64,000 nucleotides of DNA from Rhizophagus irregularis. Lineage: Eukaryota; Glomeromycota; Glomeromycetes; Glomerales; Glomeraceae. A program made the position numbers and the translations under genes. The DNA lies in contig NC_089439.1 of NCBI RefSeq assembly GCF_026210795.1, positions 2,170,001 to 2,234,000 of the forward strand. Direction: 5' to 3'. The notes beneath the pieces were generated by a model, which was not told where the DNA came from, made no database searches, and saw only the letters and a program-made list of their open reading frames with translations. Shown here one piece after another: positions 1 through 10,543 of this stretch. How positions within the stretch are numbered: the stretch's first letter is position 1; every line of letters begins with the position of its first letter.

Positions 1-1020
1 TTCATAATTCTGGCCTAAATTTTCTTAATTCTGGCCAAAATCGTATTTCCGGCCTAAATTTGATTAAAATTGAAAAATGTAGGTCAAATGTAACATGCAT
101 TTATGCAATATAACATTTTTAACTGTTATTATTCAAAATGTTTTTAAGAATTTAATGAACATTTTAATTAGTTTAAAAAGTTAAAAAATCGAGTAAATTC
201 AAGTTGGATCTTGTTGCAAAAACCATTTATTTTTACTACTAAAATATCATTAAAAATAGAATATCTCGCCATCTAGTAATTATAAAAAGATGAATAATAG
301 CTTGTTAGAATCGCCTTATCAAGGCAATTCTAATGGTGATAAAATCGCATTTCCATCATTTATAGATGACGTGTTAGCTTTATGAAGAAGAATAGATGAA
401 TATGTAATTCCTCGCCATGTAATGACGGTAAAAAGATGAATAATAGCTCATTAGAATCGTATTATCGAGGCGGTTCTAGTGCTGCTAAAATTGCATTTCT
501 AACATCAATAGGTAACGAGTTAGTATTATTAAAATAAATTTTTATGTGGTGATTTCTCATTAACTATCGATCAGTGATGCCAAAAATATTATTTTAGTAC
601 CATTAGAATCACCTCAATAAGACGATTCTAATGAGCTATTATTTGCCCGTTACTATCATTAGATAGCGAGAAATTACATATTCTTTTTTAGAAAAATAAC
701 TTATTATCTATTTATGATAAAATTTTGATCTCATCACCATTAGAATCGCCTTGACAAGACGATTCTAACAAGCTATTATTCATCTTTTTATAATCACTAG
801 ATGGCAAGATATTCCATCTTTAATGATATTTTGTAAGTAAAAATCATGGATGGTTTTTGTGACTTGTTCCAACTTGAATTCATTTTGAATAATAATGGTT
901 AAAGTGTTATATTACATAAATGCAATTTTATATTTGACCTACATTTTTTAATTTTAACTAAATTTAGGCCGGAATTACGATTTTGGCCAGAATTAAGAAA
1001 ATCTTGGCCAGAATTATGAA
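1..1020. mobile_element. Nested foldback (inverted-repeat) element, about 1 kb
   Basis: The first about 120 bases, beginning TTCATAATTCTGGCC, reappear as the reverse complement at about 900-1020, ending CCAGAATTATGAA. Inside are four copies of a core of about 90 bases: two forward (about 261-350 and 405-495) and two reversed (about 592-675 and 731-815). Each carries CTCGCCATCTAGT-like, AAAGATGAATAATAGCT and TTAGAATCG..CGATTCTAA blocks, and the last of these is itself a short palindrome. The whole can fold as one long imperfect hairpin. No transposase is present, so it would be non-autonomous. The left end coincides with the window edge, so it may extend further. Confidence 0.85.
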
Positions 1021-1907
1021 TTCGAAATCATTAATTTATGCAATTTATGCTTAAAAAATTAACTTTAGCCAAATTTGATCTACATATATAAGCACTTATA
1101 TTTAATAATTATACTATGCCATAATTTTTAATATGGCTATTATAATAAAAAAAATTAGGGGTAACATTCGTGGCAATTGATATTGAGGTTATTTGAAGTT
1201 ATAACAAAGCACGTGAAACATTTGTCCGATAGATGTTCAATAAATTAATTTGGTTACATAATAAATTAGTTCGCCTTACGTCATAATAACAAACAAAGAC
1301 GTAATCGGTATTATTATTAGTTTATGAATTAGGCTTACCAATATTGTTAAAAATAACATTTTGATAATTTAGTAGGGTTCGTTCCCTGTTCTCTATTTTG
1401 GTACTTAATGATTCATTCTATAATTAGAACAAAGTATTTGCATCTGACTAATACTATGGGTTGTGTCTTATGCAGCATATGCTGTACAGTTTCTGTATTT
1501 ACCAATGATTATAAATCAAAATATTCCGTAAAATTCAGTAAAATCCAGGAAAGCCTTATAAATTCCGTGAATATGCTACATTTACGAAAAACCTAAAAAC
1601 CTGGAATTTAAAACGGTCAACTTTTTTTTTTTATATATATGAAAAATACAAAATTAAATTGTTAAATCGCGAAACTTTTACCAACTATAAATTTACTAAC
1701 AAAATAAACAATTTAATTCTTTTGCCAATCATGGCGGCTAAACATATTTTAGCATTTAAATTTTAAATTATCCGATAACAATACTATTATTTCTTTTTTA
1801 TTCAACTAAATAAAATTAAATCATGCATATGTGCATAATTATTATTGTTTACATTTTTATGAATGAATGTAAAGATTATGTCATAACACGAAACCTGCTG
1901 TTGCCAT
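1021..1907. other. AT-rich intergenic stretch, no gene seen
   Basis: Only short AT-rich open frames occur here, the longest 62 codons at 1408, with no splice signals or protein-like composition. Nothing was recognised. Confidence 0.5.
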
Positions 1908-2082
1908 CCTATAAAAATGAAATGTGTTAAATTTGTGTCCATGTGTAAAAAACGTCCAAAAAAGCACCATTTTGTCCGTTATTACAAAAAAACAAAAATT
2001 AAACAAAATGGTGCTTTTTTAGACATTTATTACACATGAGCACAAATATTATTCAAATTTTACTCATTTCGTTTTTATAGGG
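1908..2082. mobile_element. Hairpin MITE with CCTATAAAAA ends
   Basis: The ends are CCTATAAAAA and TTTTTATAGG. The arms match over about 65 bases: AAAAAGCACCATTTTGT near 1961 and ACAAAATGGTGCTTTTT near 2004 are exact complements. It has no coding capacity. It shares its terminal sequence with the elements at 3903 and 6558. Confidence 0.75.
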
Positions 2083-3242
2083 TATACGATTAATAAATAT
2101 ACTTTTATTCAAAACGATTGAAATGATTGGAAAAATAATTTTGTAAAACGCTACACAATATTCTAGAACGATCTATACGTATTGAAAAGTTAAAAGTAAA
2201 CGAACTAATGAGAAAGTTTTGTGTCAAATTAAATTGATGAAACCAAAAGTAAGATAGCTAGCAACAGAATACACTATTTTTATACACGGCATAAAATGTG
2301 TCAAATATGACATAAGAAATTATCATTTAAGCATATTACAGATTTTCATACAATAAATTCACATTATATGATATAAATAATCATTTATATTACTGTATTA
2401 TGCATTGTGTGACAAATAGAGTTAAATGTAGTTTGGGAATTGAATTATAAATTCAATTGTATTCCAAATTAATGAATAATGTCAAAATTTTAATTTTATC
2501 ATTTTACTCTTGTAAACCGAGCTATTTTCTGCGATTATATTTTGATTCCCGCGTATTACTAAACCGCGGATTCATTTTTGTAATCATATACTTTGTGAAT
2601 GTCAAACAACGTTCTCTTGAGGATACACTTTTGACGAAATAGGCGATGAAAATAAACACGAATAAGAAACGCACCGACATTTGATTGGTTATATATGAAA
2701 TCATTATACAAATTGCTTGATTTATAGGTAGCGTTCAAATTTAAAAAGATGAATTTCTAGTTATTCGTTCATGTATAAATAGGATAAACAATTCGATAGG
2801 GGGTAAATCCAATCAAACACAATTCAATCTGTGAATCACCCAATGTTTATTTGTTAGACATTATTAAAAAGATATTTTAAGTTTTTAGTCTTTTAATTAA
2901 GTGAAGCGCATCGTTTATCAAAGTTTGATATAAGGTTGTGGTAAATTGTGCATAATGTTTAACGGAACTAATTTATTAATTATTCAGCGACAAATTTGTA
3001 TTCGTAATAAAATATAGTTTAAGTCTGTTTAAACTTAATAAACTAATTAAACAAACGCTATTAAAAACATTATGTAAAAAACTAGTAAATAATAAGTATA
3101 CACTAAATCATCAATACTTGATACAAAATAATATTCATTCGTAACATAATTTTAATTTTCTGACAAAACATAAATGCTTAAAATTCCATTAAATAAAGAA
3201 TTAAAAAATACATATTCAACATAATAAATTGAATTAAAACAA
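2083..3242. other. AT-rich intergenic stretch
   Basis: No convincing coding frame is present. It contains the 3' flank of the minus-strand small CxxC protein gene. The overlapping 60-codon frames on both strands near 2.5 kb look like chance. Confidence 0.45.
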
Positions 3243-3596
3243 TTAGTTTTTTGGTTTGCAATTTTGAGTTGTAAAAATTACCAACTTTTGTAAGTTTTCT
3301 AACGTAAAATTTGATAAATCATATTCCATTTCACAAGGAACATTATTTAAAGAGAACTTCGCATTGAATACGGAAAGTTTGTTTTCGGTTTTATTTTTTG
3401 GAAGATTCTTAAAATTATCAACAATTTCTTCGATTCTGCTTACTTTACTAGAAAGTAACTTAATATAATCGTTTGTTTCTTCACAATCCGAACATAGCTT
3501 TGAAGGTTTCCTTCTAGTTCTCTTGTTATTATTTAACTTAATCTTTTGAACGTATGGCTTGCCACATGTTCTTGATCCATAATTTTTTGATGACAT
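3243..3596 (-). CDS. Small CxxC protein, copy A (117 aa), function unknown
   Basis: This is a single-exon frame from an ATG at 3596. I do not recognise the family, but a diverged homologue lies at 7762-8100 on the other strand, which argues strongly that it is coding. Shared blocks are an arginine/lysine-rich stretch then a C-x-D-C pair (about residues 35-38), a helical heptad-like segment (IKLLSSKVSRIEEIVDNFKN, about 46-65), and a highly conserved C-terminal 40 residues with FNAKF, VPCE-EYDLS and TLENLQKLVIFTT. There is no signal peptide or membrane span. One CxxC pair could form half of a metal site, perhaps in a dimer; that is inference. The C-terminal block looks like a small folded domain. 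The start is supported by the copy B start, which also reads MSS. Confidence 0.7.
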   Translation of the reverse strand: MSSKNYGSRTCGKPYVQKIKLNNNKRTRRKPSKLCSDCEETNDYIKLLSSKVSRIEEIVDNFKNLPKNKTENKLSVFNAKFSLNNVPCEMEYDLSNFTLENLQKLVIFTTQNCKPKN

Positions 3597-3902
3597 TTGA
3601 ACGAAAGTCTTAAAATAAAGTTTGTGAGTTACTTTTTTTCTTTTTTTCTTTTTTTATTACGTGTTGACGAGAAATACGGTGTTTGATATCTCTTTATATT
3701 TTTAAGATTGTGGCTATGATTACCAAATTTGGCAATATCATGGTCACACTTGCACGTACAATTCTTGTAGAGCTCAAGGTTACTATACTTTTTTATTATT
3801 TGGTAAAATTGAATTTATTGGTTCATTATTAATCCGCGGATTATCCGCGACACAAAAATCATGTGGAAAAACTCGATTCCGATCCGATTCATCCGCGAGA
3901 AG
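3597..3902. other. 5' flank of small CxxC gene A
   Basis: This holds the upstream region of the minus-strand gene. It has a T-rich tract at 3632-3657, which reads as an A-rich tract on the minus strand about 40-60 bases before its ATG, and ordinary AT-rich DNA. The 69-codon frame at 3783-3992 runs into the neighbouring hairpin element and is probably chance. Confidence 0.4.
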
Positions 3903-4142
3903 CCCTATAAAAAATATTGTCCAAACATTGTTCGGTTGTTTGTTCGGAAAATCGACCTCGTTCAGAACATTTACTTGACATTTATTGGACATTCGTCATG
4001 ATATTGTACGTTTTTTATGTGGTTAAAATTCTCAATCTCCGCATCTTGTATTAAATTGTAACAAATATTGTATAATAGCATGCGAGTGTCTGGAAAATTG
4101 GCCCCATTCCGAATATTTATCGGACACACATTTTTTATAGGG
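3903..4142. mobile_element. Degenerate MITE with CCCTATAAAAA ends
   Basis: The left end is CCCTATAAAAAATATTGTCC; the right end is complementary in reverse, finishing TTTTTTATAGG. The arms resemble each other for about 35 bases around TTGTTCGG and CCGAATA, then diverge. The short minus-strand frames inside are by-products. Confidence 0.6.
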
Positions 4143-4195
4143 ATCGATCCCGTACGTATAATTAAATTTAGTTTTAATTCAATTTGTTTACTCAT

Positions 4196-4354
4196 GTAGA
4201 ATAACGTTTCTGATAAAAGAGTCTCAGACCTTCCCATTTACCTCAAGAACCATTCGTTCCAGTAGAAGTTGTCCTTGAAAAAGAAAGAACGTCAATCTAG
4301 ATCTCAATCCGTCCATGCACATGATGGATTACAGATATCCGAATTTGAACACTA
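4196..4354 (+). pseudogene. Exon-like fragment of an unrecognised gene
   Basis: The plus strand reads LPQEPFVPVEVVLEKERTSI and then a stop. After a frame change it reads SVHAHDGLQISEFEH and then a stop. The composition is more protein-like and less AT-rich than the surroundings. It lies directly beside the MITE at 3903. It is probably a decayed exon, but chance cannot be excluded. Confidence 0.25.
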
Positions 4355-6036
4355 GGATGGTAATTAAAACAACTTATAAAATTAATATTTTTTTATTTAC
4401 CCGACTATGCCGTTCTTTTTCTTTTTTAAATAAATCTTTTTTCCCCGGACGGCCGGGCAAAATTAATAATAATTTTATTTATTTGCCTAATATAAAGTAT
4501 AGAAATCCTCTACTCGGTTGTAAATCCGTCTTGGGCATTTTAGTCATTTATATAACGAAAATTTAATCGGTTGATTTAAATATTTGACGTTAACATTTTT
4601 AGATTAATTTCAAAAATAGCGAAAATGAAAAAATCGAATAAAGTCCGGATATACTTATTGCCTTAATCACGTGGAAATTTTGTGTAACTATGCTAAAAAA
4701 CTAGATCCAAATTTTCTCGTCTTTGCACACTTATTCCTTATCCCCCCGAAAGCCCTCCTGATTCTGTAGCTTATATAATTGCAATAAAAAAACGTGGAGA
4801 GAGTCATGACACTCATTTTAAATTAATTTGGAAATCAATAATGATCACATGTTCCTTTATTTACAGTTTCAAGTTAATAAGTAAATAAAATTTTATAAAT
4901 CAATTGCTTCAAAAGTAAAACAGGTAAAGATTTGTAATAATAAATTGCTGAAATAGGCGATTTGTTATTATATTTGATAATATTTTGGTAACAAAAGTTT
5001 TGTTTAACCCCAATAAAAATTTTAATGACAAAGAAATTTTCATCAAATAAATCAAGCGGTAAAATGAAATTACCTGACTATTCAACAAAAACCATACATT
5101 TAAAAAGTAATTCCGGTTTTGACTCATGCTAAATATTGATCATTTAGTTACTAGATCAGCATCAACTGCTATTGTTAACGAATCAAAAATTCAGTCTGGT
5201 TATTAATCCGATATCCTTGAGTTATAATTCAGTCATTAGAAATACTGCAGTGGCCAATAGGGATTAATGCTATTAATACTGATTTCAATATTGGATGTCT
5301 TATAAAAATATCGGTCATTAAAATCCGTCATACAATGATACAATCTTACGTTTTGGCGGAATATTCTATAAATAAAAATTCATTGATTTTTAATTATCAA
5401 TAAATACATCAAATAATCCAATGAAATTAAAAGAAAATAATTGTATTTATCATGCGGTATAACTTGATCATGTTTGAGTAACATTTAAACATGATGTTTC
5501 CTAGGCTGGAAAACAAATTTCGTATCAATTTTAATATGAATTTTAGAACATTAGATAATTAAAACCTCTTTGATTGTTAAAATTATAATTACATCATATG
5601 AATATGTAATCTCATAATTCAGGCCAAATTTATTTATCACGTGTAATTAATAATGAACCCATTATTTAAGATTTTTTTTTAACATGTGCGCAAATAAACT
5701 ATTGATATCAATATTGTACGCAAATAAACTACTAATATCAATATAGTACGATAATGAAAACATCGGTCAAAATAAGTGAAATAACCACAAATCAAAAGTA
5801 ATCATTTCTTTAGTGAACAAATTTCTATGAAGACAATAATTTCGAATCTTTAATTTTGCCTTCAACATATTTATTAAATTATAATATATGTTTTTGTTAC
5901 CGTAACGCAACTGAAGGCCCGCAGCATGCATGTGATTTACGCAGTCGCACGCAGGTCTGTAATGCAAATGTGTGACAGGTTACGCCAATTATATTGAAAA
6001 TAAATTAGGAAATGAACGGTAATTTGGAGATGTATT
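4355..6036. other. AT-rich intergenic stretch
   Basis: No gene was seen. It contains short direct repeats, for example CGCAAATAAACTA twice near 5.69-5.72 kb, and a GC-richer patch near 5.91-5.96 kb (GCAGCATGCATGTGA). A related phrase recurs near 42.46 kb. Confidence 0.4.
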
Positions 6037-6050
6037 AATAAAATATTGAT

Positions 6051-6182
6051 ACCGTATACATCCGAAATTAAGCACCCTTTTTTGACCGTAATGCTGGCCA
6101 GGAACAGCATAACGTAGGCCAAAATTTTCATAATTCTGGCCAGGGTGCTTATTTTCGGGGCTTAATATCGGATGTATACGGT
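6051..6182. mobile_element. 132-bp inverted-repeat element with 14-bp target duplication
   Basis: The ends are ACCGTATACATCCGA and its reverse complement, with inner arms containing AAGCACCCT and AGGGTGCTT. It is flanked on both sides by an identical 14-base sequence AATAAAATATTGAT (6037-6050 and 6183-6196), which marks the insertion. It has no coding capacity. Confidence 0.85.
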
Positions 6183-6196
6183 AATAAAATATTGAT

Positions 6197-6557
6197 ATAA
6201 AAAACTTTAAAATAATGATACAGCAGAAAGAAAAAAGATTTGCTGAAATTAAAAAAATTTTTTTTTTTAAAAAAAAAATGAATGAATGATTATTATTTGT
6301 TGCAAAGAACAAATATTTTTAGAGGTTCAAAAAGGAAATAACACGATTTTAGGAAGATTATTCAAAAAAGGAAAAAGTGGTGATTTTTATTGAAGGACGT
6401 TTTGCAAGGGATAAACAAAATTTATAATTTCGTATCCAGAAATATTCCTCCGCTTTCTGTTTAATAAACTAATAAGTACAATTATAATTTTAATTAGATT
6501 TAAATTAATGCAAAATTTACTCTTAATAATGGTTCATGTTTTATATGTTTATTAGCG
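6197..6557. other. AT-rich spacer
   Basis: It includes a long T-run followed by an A-run (about 6254-6279). No gene was seen. Confidence 0.4.
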
Positions 6558-6710
6558 CCTATAAAAAAGGTTTGTACTAAATTTGTGCCAAACGGGCCAA
6601 TCATACAACTCTTATTCAAAATTTGTACTAAAAAATAATATAAAATTCGAACAAATTCTAAACAAATACCGTATGATTAAACGAATTTAGCATAAACTTT
6701 TTTTATAGGG
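6558..6710. mobile_element. MITE with CCTATAAAAA ends, third copy
   Basis: The left end CCTATAAAAAAGGTTTGTAC and the right end, the reverse complement of CCCTATAAAAAAAGTTTATG, are followed by matching AATTTGTG/CGAATTTAG and ATCATAC/GTATGAT blocks. It has the same terminal motif as the elements at 1908 and 3903. Confidence 0.6.
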
Positions 6711-6974
6711 ATAGAAATCAACTCATATTTCACCAGAAAATTTACATCATTATTTGCAACCTTATAGATATCCGTGCATCAAAGTCAAGATTAGATTTTT
6801 ATTTCTAGGATAGATTTTTATTTTGATTTTGGAATTTTGATTCCGAAATCTTAAAAGACACTTGGCAAGTTCCTCTATTATGCATTGACTTATTGAACAA
6901 TTGCCTTTTTTAACTAATTACAGTATATATAAAACGGATTCTAATTATAATAGTGTTTATTTGTAATATTCCAA

Positions 6975-7215
6975 AGAGGCCGAATCGGGTCTGTTCTGTG
7001 AGACATGCTCGAACTCGACCAGAGCTAAACTTGGTTGATCATGGTTTGACTCGAATAACCCGAATCGACCCGTCAAATTGTATTTAAAGAAATTTTTTCA
7101 AAGCAAAGGGATGGCCGAATCGACAGGTTGAGTCGAGTTCATACGTGTTACGAGCCATTAAATTATGGGACCAAATCCAATTAGAGGCTCGAGTTGGGTC
7201 AATCTTGCAGAGCAC
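6975..7215. repeat. GC-elevated repeat island rich in TCGA/CCGAAT
   Basis: A stretch far less AT-rich than its surroundings, full of variants of CGAATCGACC and CTCGAACTCGACC. The first part (ACTCGAATAACCCGAATCGA) and the second part (CCGAATCGACAGG...GAGTCGAGTT) partly complement each other. It resembles the AACCGG-type islands at 20.77 and 23.5 kb and is probably a decayed non-autonomous repeat. Confidence 0.45.
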
Positions 7216-7761
7216 TATGAATGAGAGCATGAATTTTTAATTTGTTATTCAGTACAAAATAAATGATTTAGTACTAATATTTAAAAATCATTCATTTATA
7301 AGAACGAACGTACAAATGATAAGCAATCATATGATCAAACTAAATGCCGATTTATTATAATTGTTAAAAGCTATTTGAAATTACCACGAGGTGATCATTG
7401 ATCACGAGTAGAAATAAATCTTTCCTTACGCGTAATCTACCCCAATTGTTGTACCATATATACCTTTCATTGTAATACTTAATAATTTACAATAATAGTT
7501 GTACTTTTTTTTTATTTATGAAGATTGAAAATCCACTCTCAAATTTTGGTCTTATTATCGGGGGAAAATGTTTAAAATAATGATCAATATGGATTGATTA
7601 ACTTTTATAATTTCCAAAGAATATGATTTGTCATCGGACAAGGAATTGCGAAATATAAAATGCGGTTGGAAATCTTACATTCGTTATTTATTTATTTTTT
7701 ATATGTTACAGGATTTTTAATAAAAATTCTACTTGAATAAAACATTTTATTTCTCTTTTAA
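7216..7761. other. AT-rich 5' flank of small CxxC gene B
   Basis: No other gene was seen. It runs up to the ATG at 7762 through a T-rich leader. Confidence 0.4.
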
Positions 7762-8100
7762 ATGTCATCAAACAATTGTGAATCAAGTAAATACACTCAA
7801 AAGTTTGATCTATGTAATATTAATAATAGAAGGAAAACTCCGAAATTTTGTCCCGATTGTAAAGAAACAGATGATAGTATTAAGTTACTTACTAGTAAAA
7901 TGAGCAAGATTGAAGAGATTATTGATGGTTTTAAAAATTGTCAAAAGAAAAAAATAGGAAATTTTTCAACGTTCAATGCAAAATTTACATTAAATGATGT
8001 ACCTTGTGAACTAGAGTATGATTTATCAAGCTTTACTTTAGAAAATTTACAAAAATTAGTAATCTTTACAACTAAAAATCGCACATCCATTAAAAATTAA
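7762..8100 (+). CDS. Small CxxC protein, copy B (112 aa), function unknown
   Basis: This single-exon frame is paralogous to the minus-strand gene at 3243-3596. Conserved features in order are RRK-P then C-x-D-C (about residues 32-35) with a following ET-D, a helical IKLLTSKMSKIEEIIDGFKN, then FNAKF-LN-VPCE-EYDLS-FTLENLQKLVIFTT near the C-terminus. The N-terminal 20 residues differ. Identity is concentrated in the last 40 residues, as expected if the protein fold has been selected. The two genes point away from each other across about 4 kb of repeat-rich DNA, which suggests an old inverted duplication. No known domain was recognised. Confidence 0.7.
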   Translation: MSSNNCESSKYTQKFDLCNINNRRKTPKFCPDCKETDDSIKLLTSKMSKIEEIIDGFKNCQKKKIGNFSTFNAKFTLNDVPCELEYDLSSFTLENLQKLVIFTTKNRTSIKN

Positions 8101-8984
8101 CGTATTTCAGAGTTAAAAAGCTCTATGAAAAAGTGTTTTTTTATTCCTAAATGTTTAGTATTAATTTGTCTTCTCTAATTTTTATATATCTTTTGATAGG
8201 ATTGACCAAACTGAATTTTAAGAGATTTATTTCATTTTCTTTATAAGATATACTTATGACTAATGTTAGATAACAAAAATTTAATGCGTTAAGCTTTTTA
8301 TATACAATTTATTCGCGCGTCATTTATCATATAGTTCGTAGCAAAGTTTTAAATTATAAAGACATATATAGACATATATTTTAAGATACGAATTAATTAT
8401 ATGAATTATATGAGCTACAATTAGCAAGTTTATTAGTATGAATAAAAGGACAACCTTTTTTTAGCTAAAGTGCCTATATATTATATTGGACGATACAAAA
8501 TTATACGATTTCGTAGATTAGAATATTCTTTAAGGAAATATCGGAATGATTTAGATTAACCAGTTTTACAGAATACACCAATATTATTAACGATTTAAAA
8601 TATATGTTGTGTACAAATGGTCTCATTATATACTTTAAATGTAATATTAACAATATATTTGCGAATATTCGCAATCGACACAACATATACCATATCACAC
8701 TAAATCTGTATTCCATTATTTTATTGGTCCGATTCTCTTCATTATACGTATTTAAAACATGTAGGACTAAATGCTGTAAAATATATACAGTAAGCATAAT
8801 TTGTAACTATAAAACTTTTTTGATATTGAATTGCCAAATTTTTAAAGACGGGGAAAAAAAAGATTCAAATATTTAAATTAGCGAATCGGAGATAGTTTAT
8901 CCAGTGTCATGTGATCAGAATATTATTTAAAAATCACATGATACCGGATAAATCACTTATTGAGCCGAATAACAATAAAATATC
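8101..8984. other. AT-rich intergenic stretch
   Basis: It contains overlapping 90-98-codon frames on both strands at 8.5-8.88 kb, low-complexity and mutually antisense, which I do not consider genes. Confidence 0.4.
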
Positions 8985-9077
8985 CACCCCACTCAGGTGC
9001 ATATCAAAGGTTATATCATAACCACTTGTGACACAAATAGTAAGGTTATAACCTTTGATATGCACCTGAGTGGGGTG
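8985..9077. mobile_element. Near-perfect hairpin element (31-bp arms)
   Basis: Arms beginning CACCCCACTCAGGTGCATAT match perfectly for 31 bases around a loop of about 31 bases. Weaker complementarity extends outward (TTATTGAGCCG versus CGGTCAATAA), so the full element may be about 200 bp. Confidence 0.8.
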
Positions 9078-9540
9078 CAAATATCGGTCAATAAACCCGG
9101 ATTCGTCAACGATCTGTTGATCACAAAAATATTATCAATAAACCCATAAAAGAATTATTCATTCTTGTATGAAACTCATTGACAATTAAAAATAAAATGA
9201 ATGTCTAATTTTTTCTTGAAAATGAGTTGTCAAAATCTTCCTTTCATTCTGATTCCGATAAGAATAATCTTTTTATTTATCTGTTATCATCTGTCATATG
9301 AAATCACTTGTAAGTTACACCTCTGGTTCAAAACTAGGCTTTGTTTGGATTTTTATCATTACTCTTTTTTTTATGATGACAAATATATTATTCATTACAA
9401 AGTATTTGACGTAAATAAATGTAACATATTTTGATTATTTACACCCATTCACTTTAAAAATCACGTCAAAATAGGTAAAACTTCGGTGCGATAATTTTTA
9501 TCAGATTAAATTACCTGTTATGAATATTTATTTAGCTGTC
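9078..9540. other. AT-rich spacer
   Basis: It carries a 77-codon frame at 9201 that is rich in F, L and I. There is no supporting signal, so it is probably chance. Confidence 0.35.
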
Positions 9541-9659
9541 CTGCAAAAGTATCATTCTTGATAGACATGAGGTATTATTCTTGATAGACTTACTGTAAAA
9601 TATATTATGCATATCAAGATTCTCCTGCATATTATCTATCAAGAATGATATTTTTGCAG
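9541..9659. mobile_element. 119-bp hairpin MITE
   Basis: The ends are CTGCAAAAGTATCATTCTTG and a reverse complement with one mismatch. CTGTC is present on both sides (9536-9540 and 9660-9664), consistent with a 5-bp target duplication. A second internal ATTCTTGATAGAC repeats the arm sequence. Confidence 0.75.
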
Positions 9660-10040
9660 CTGTCCTTGAAAAACGTCATTAATAATAAAAAAAAGGTCAA
9701 CTGATATATAATTTAAAAAATTACTTGCAAATTCTAAAATTTTTTAATGGGATTCCTAATTATGAGTGCATAGAAAGACGGTATTTAGAATAATGAATTT
9801 TATTTTTATTTTACGAATACCTTATTTTGTCACACGTCTGAAACATGTTTGAAAGAAACGCAGTCATACTTCTCTTTAACGAATAAATTATTTTTGGCGA
9901 ATATGCTTGCTGTATTATTGTATTTTATAGAAAAGTATTTAATTTTAAAAGTCATTACATCTTAAAATAGGTTCATTTGACGAGAAAGTCACGAATGAAC
10001 ATTCGGTGATACTAATCCGATGCGGTCTTAATTATTCGGG

Positions 10041-10222
10041 GAAACACATTTATTATATTGAAAATATAAGGGAACACATTTAAAAATATATTATATTGAA
10101 AATACAAGGGAATACATTTAAAAATATATTATATTGAAAATATAAGGGAACACATTTAAAATTTTATTATATTGAAAATATAAAGGAATACATTTAAAAA
10201 TTTATTATATTGAAAATATCGG
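10041..10222. repeat. Tandem repeat, about 40-bp unit, about 4.5 copies
   Basis: The unit is ACACATTTAAAAATATATTA then TATTGAAAATATAAGGGA, with small changes (ACACA/ATACA, ATAAGG/ACAAGG). The array ends 12 bases before a TATA box at 10235. Confidence 0.85.
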
Positions 10223-10234
10223 AAACTCTTACTG

Positions 10235-10243
10235 TATATAAAG
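10235..10243 (+). promoter_or_regulatory. TATA box candidate
   Basis: TATATAAAG in the context CTGTATATAAAGC, 96 bases before the ATG at 10331 and directly downstream of the 40-bp repeat array. Confidence 0.4.
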
Positions 10244-10330
10244 CTCCGAAAAATTCTCTAGCGAGCTTTTAAATTCGATCCCTTACACATAATATTACTG
10301 TATTACATTTTATTAATTTATATCTTAATC

Positions 10331-10543
10331 ATGTCAACAAAAAATTACAAACAAATAACACGCGGGAAGATAAATGCAAATGACATAAACAATGTAATTC
10401 CAATCCACGCTTCACGAATTTATTCGATAAATAATGCTGATACAATCGACCGAATAGCACGAATAATTGTACTGCAAATTACAAACATCCTTTCGAAAAT
10501 GATTTCTTTAATGGGACAAGATTTCGGGAAAATAATACTTTAA
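10331..10543 (+). CDS. Small hypothetical protein (70 aa), possibly related to the CxxC pair at its N-terminus
   Basis: A 70-codon ATG frame behind a plausible TATA box and a leader of about 60 bases. The first residues MSTKNYKQITRGK resemble the start of the protein at 3243-3596 (MSSKNYGSRTCGK), but the conserved CxxC and C-terminal block are missing. The remainder is isoleucine-rich with no recognised domain. It may be a truncated gene, the first exon of something longer, or chance. Confidence 0.35.
   Translation: MSTKNYKQITRGKINANDINNVIPIHASRIYSINNADTIDRIARIIVLQITNILSKMISLMGQDFGKIIL

Noticed and set aside
8501-8876. Overlapping 98- and 90-codon frames on opposite strands
   Set aside because: Mutually antisense, AT-driven composition, no splice or promoter support.
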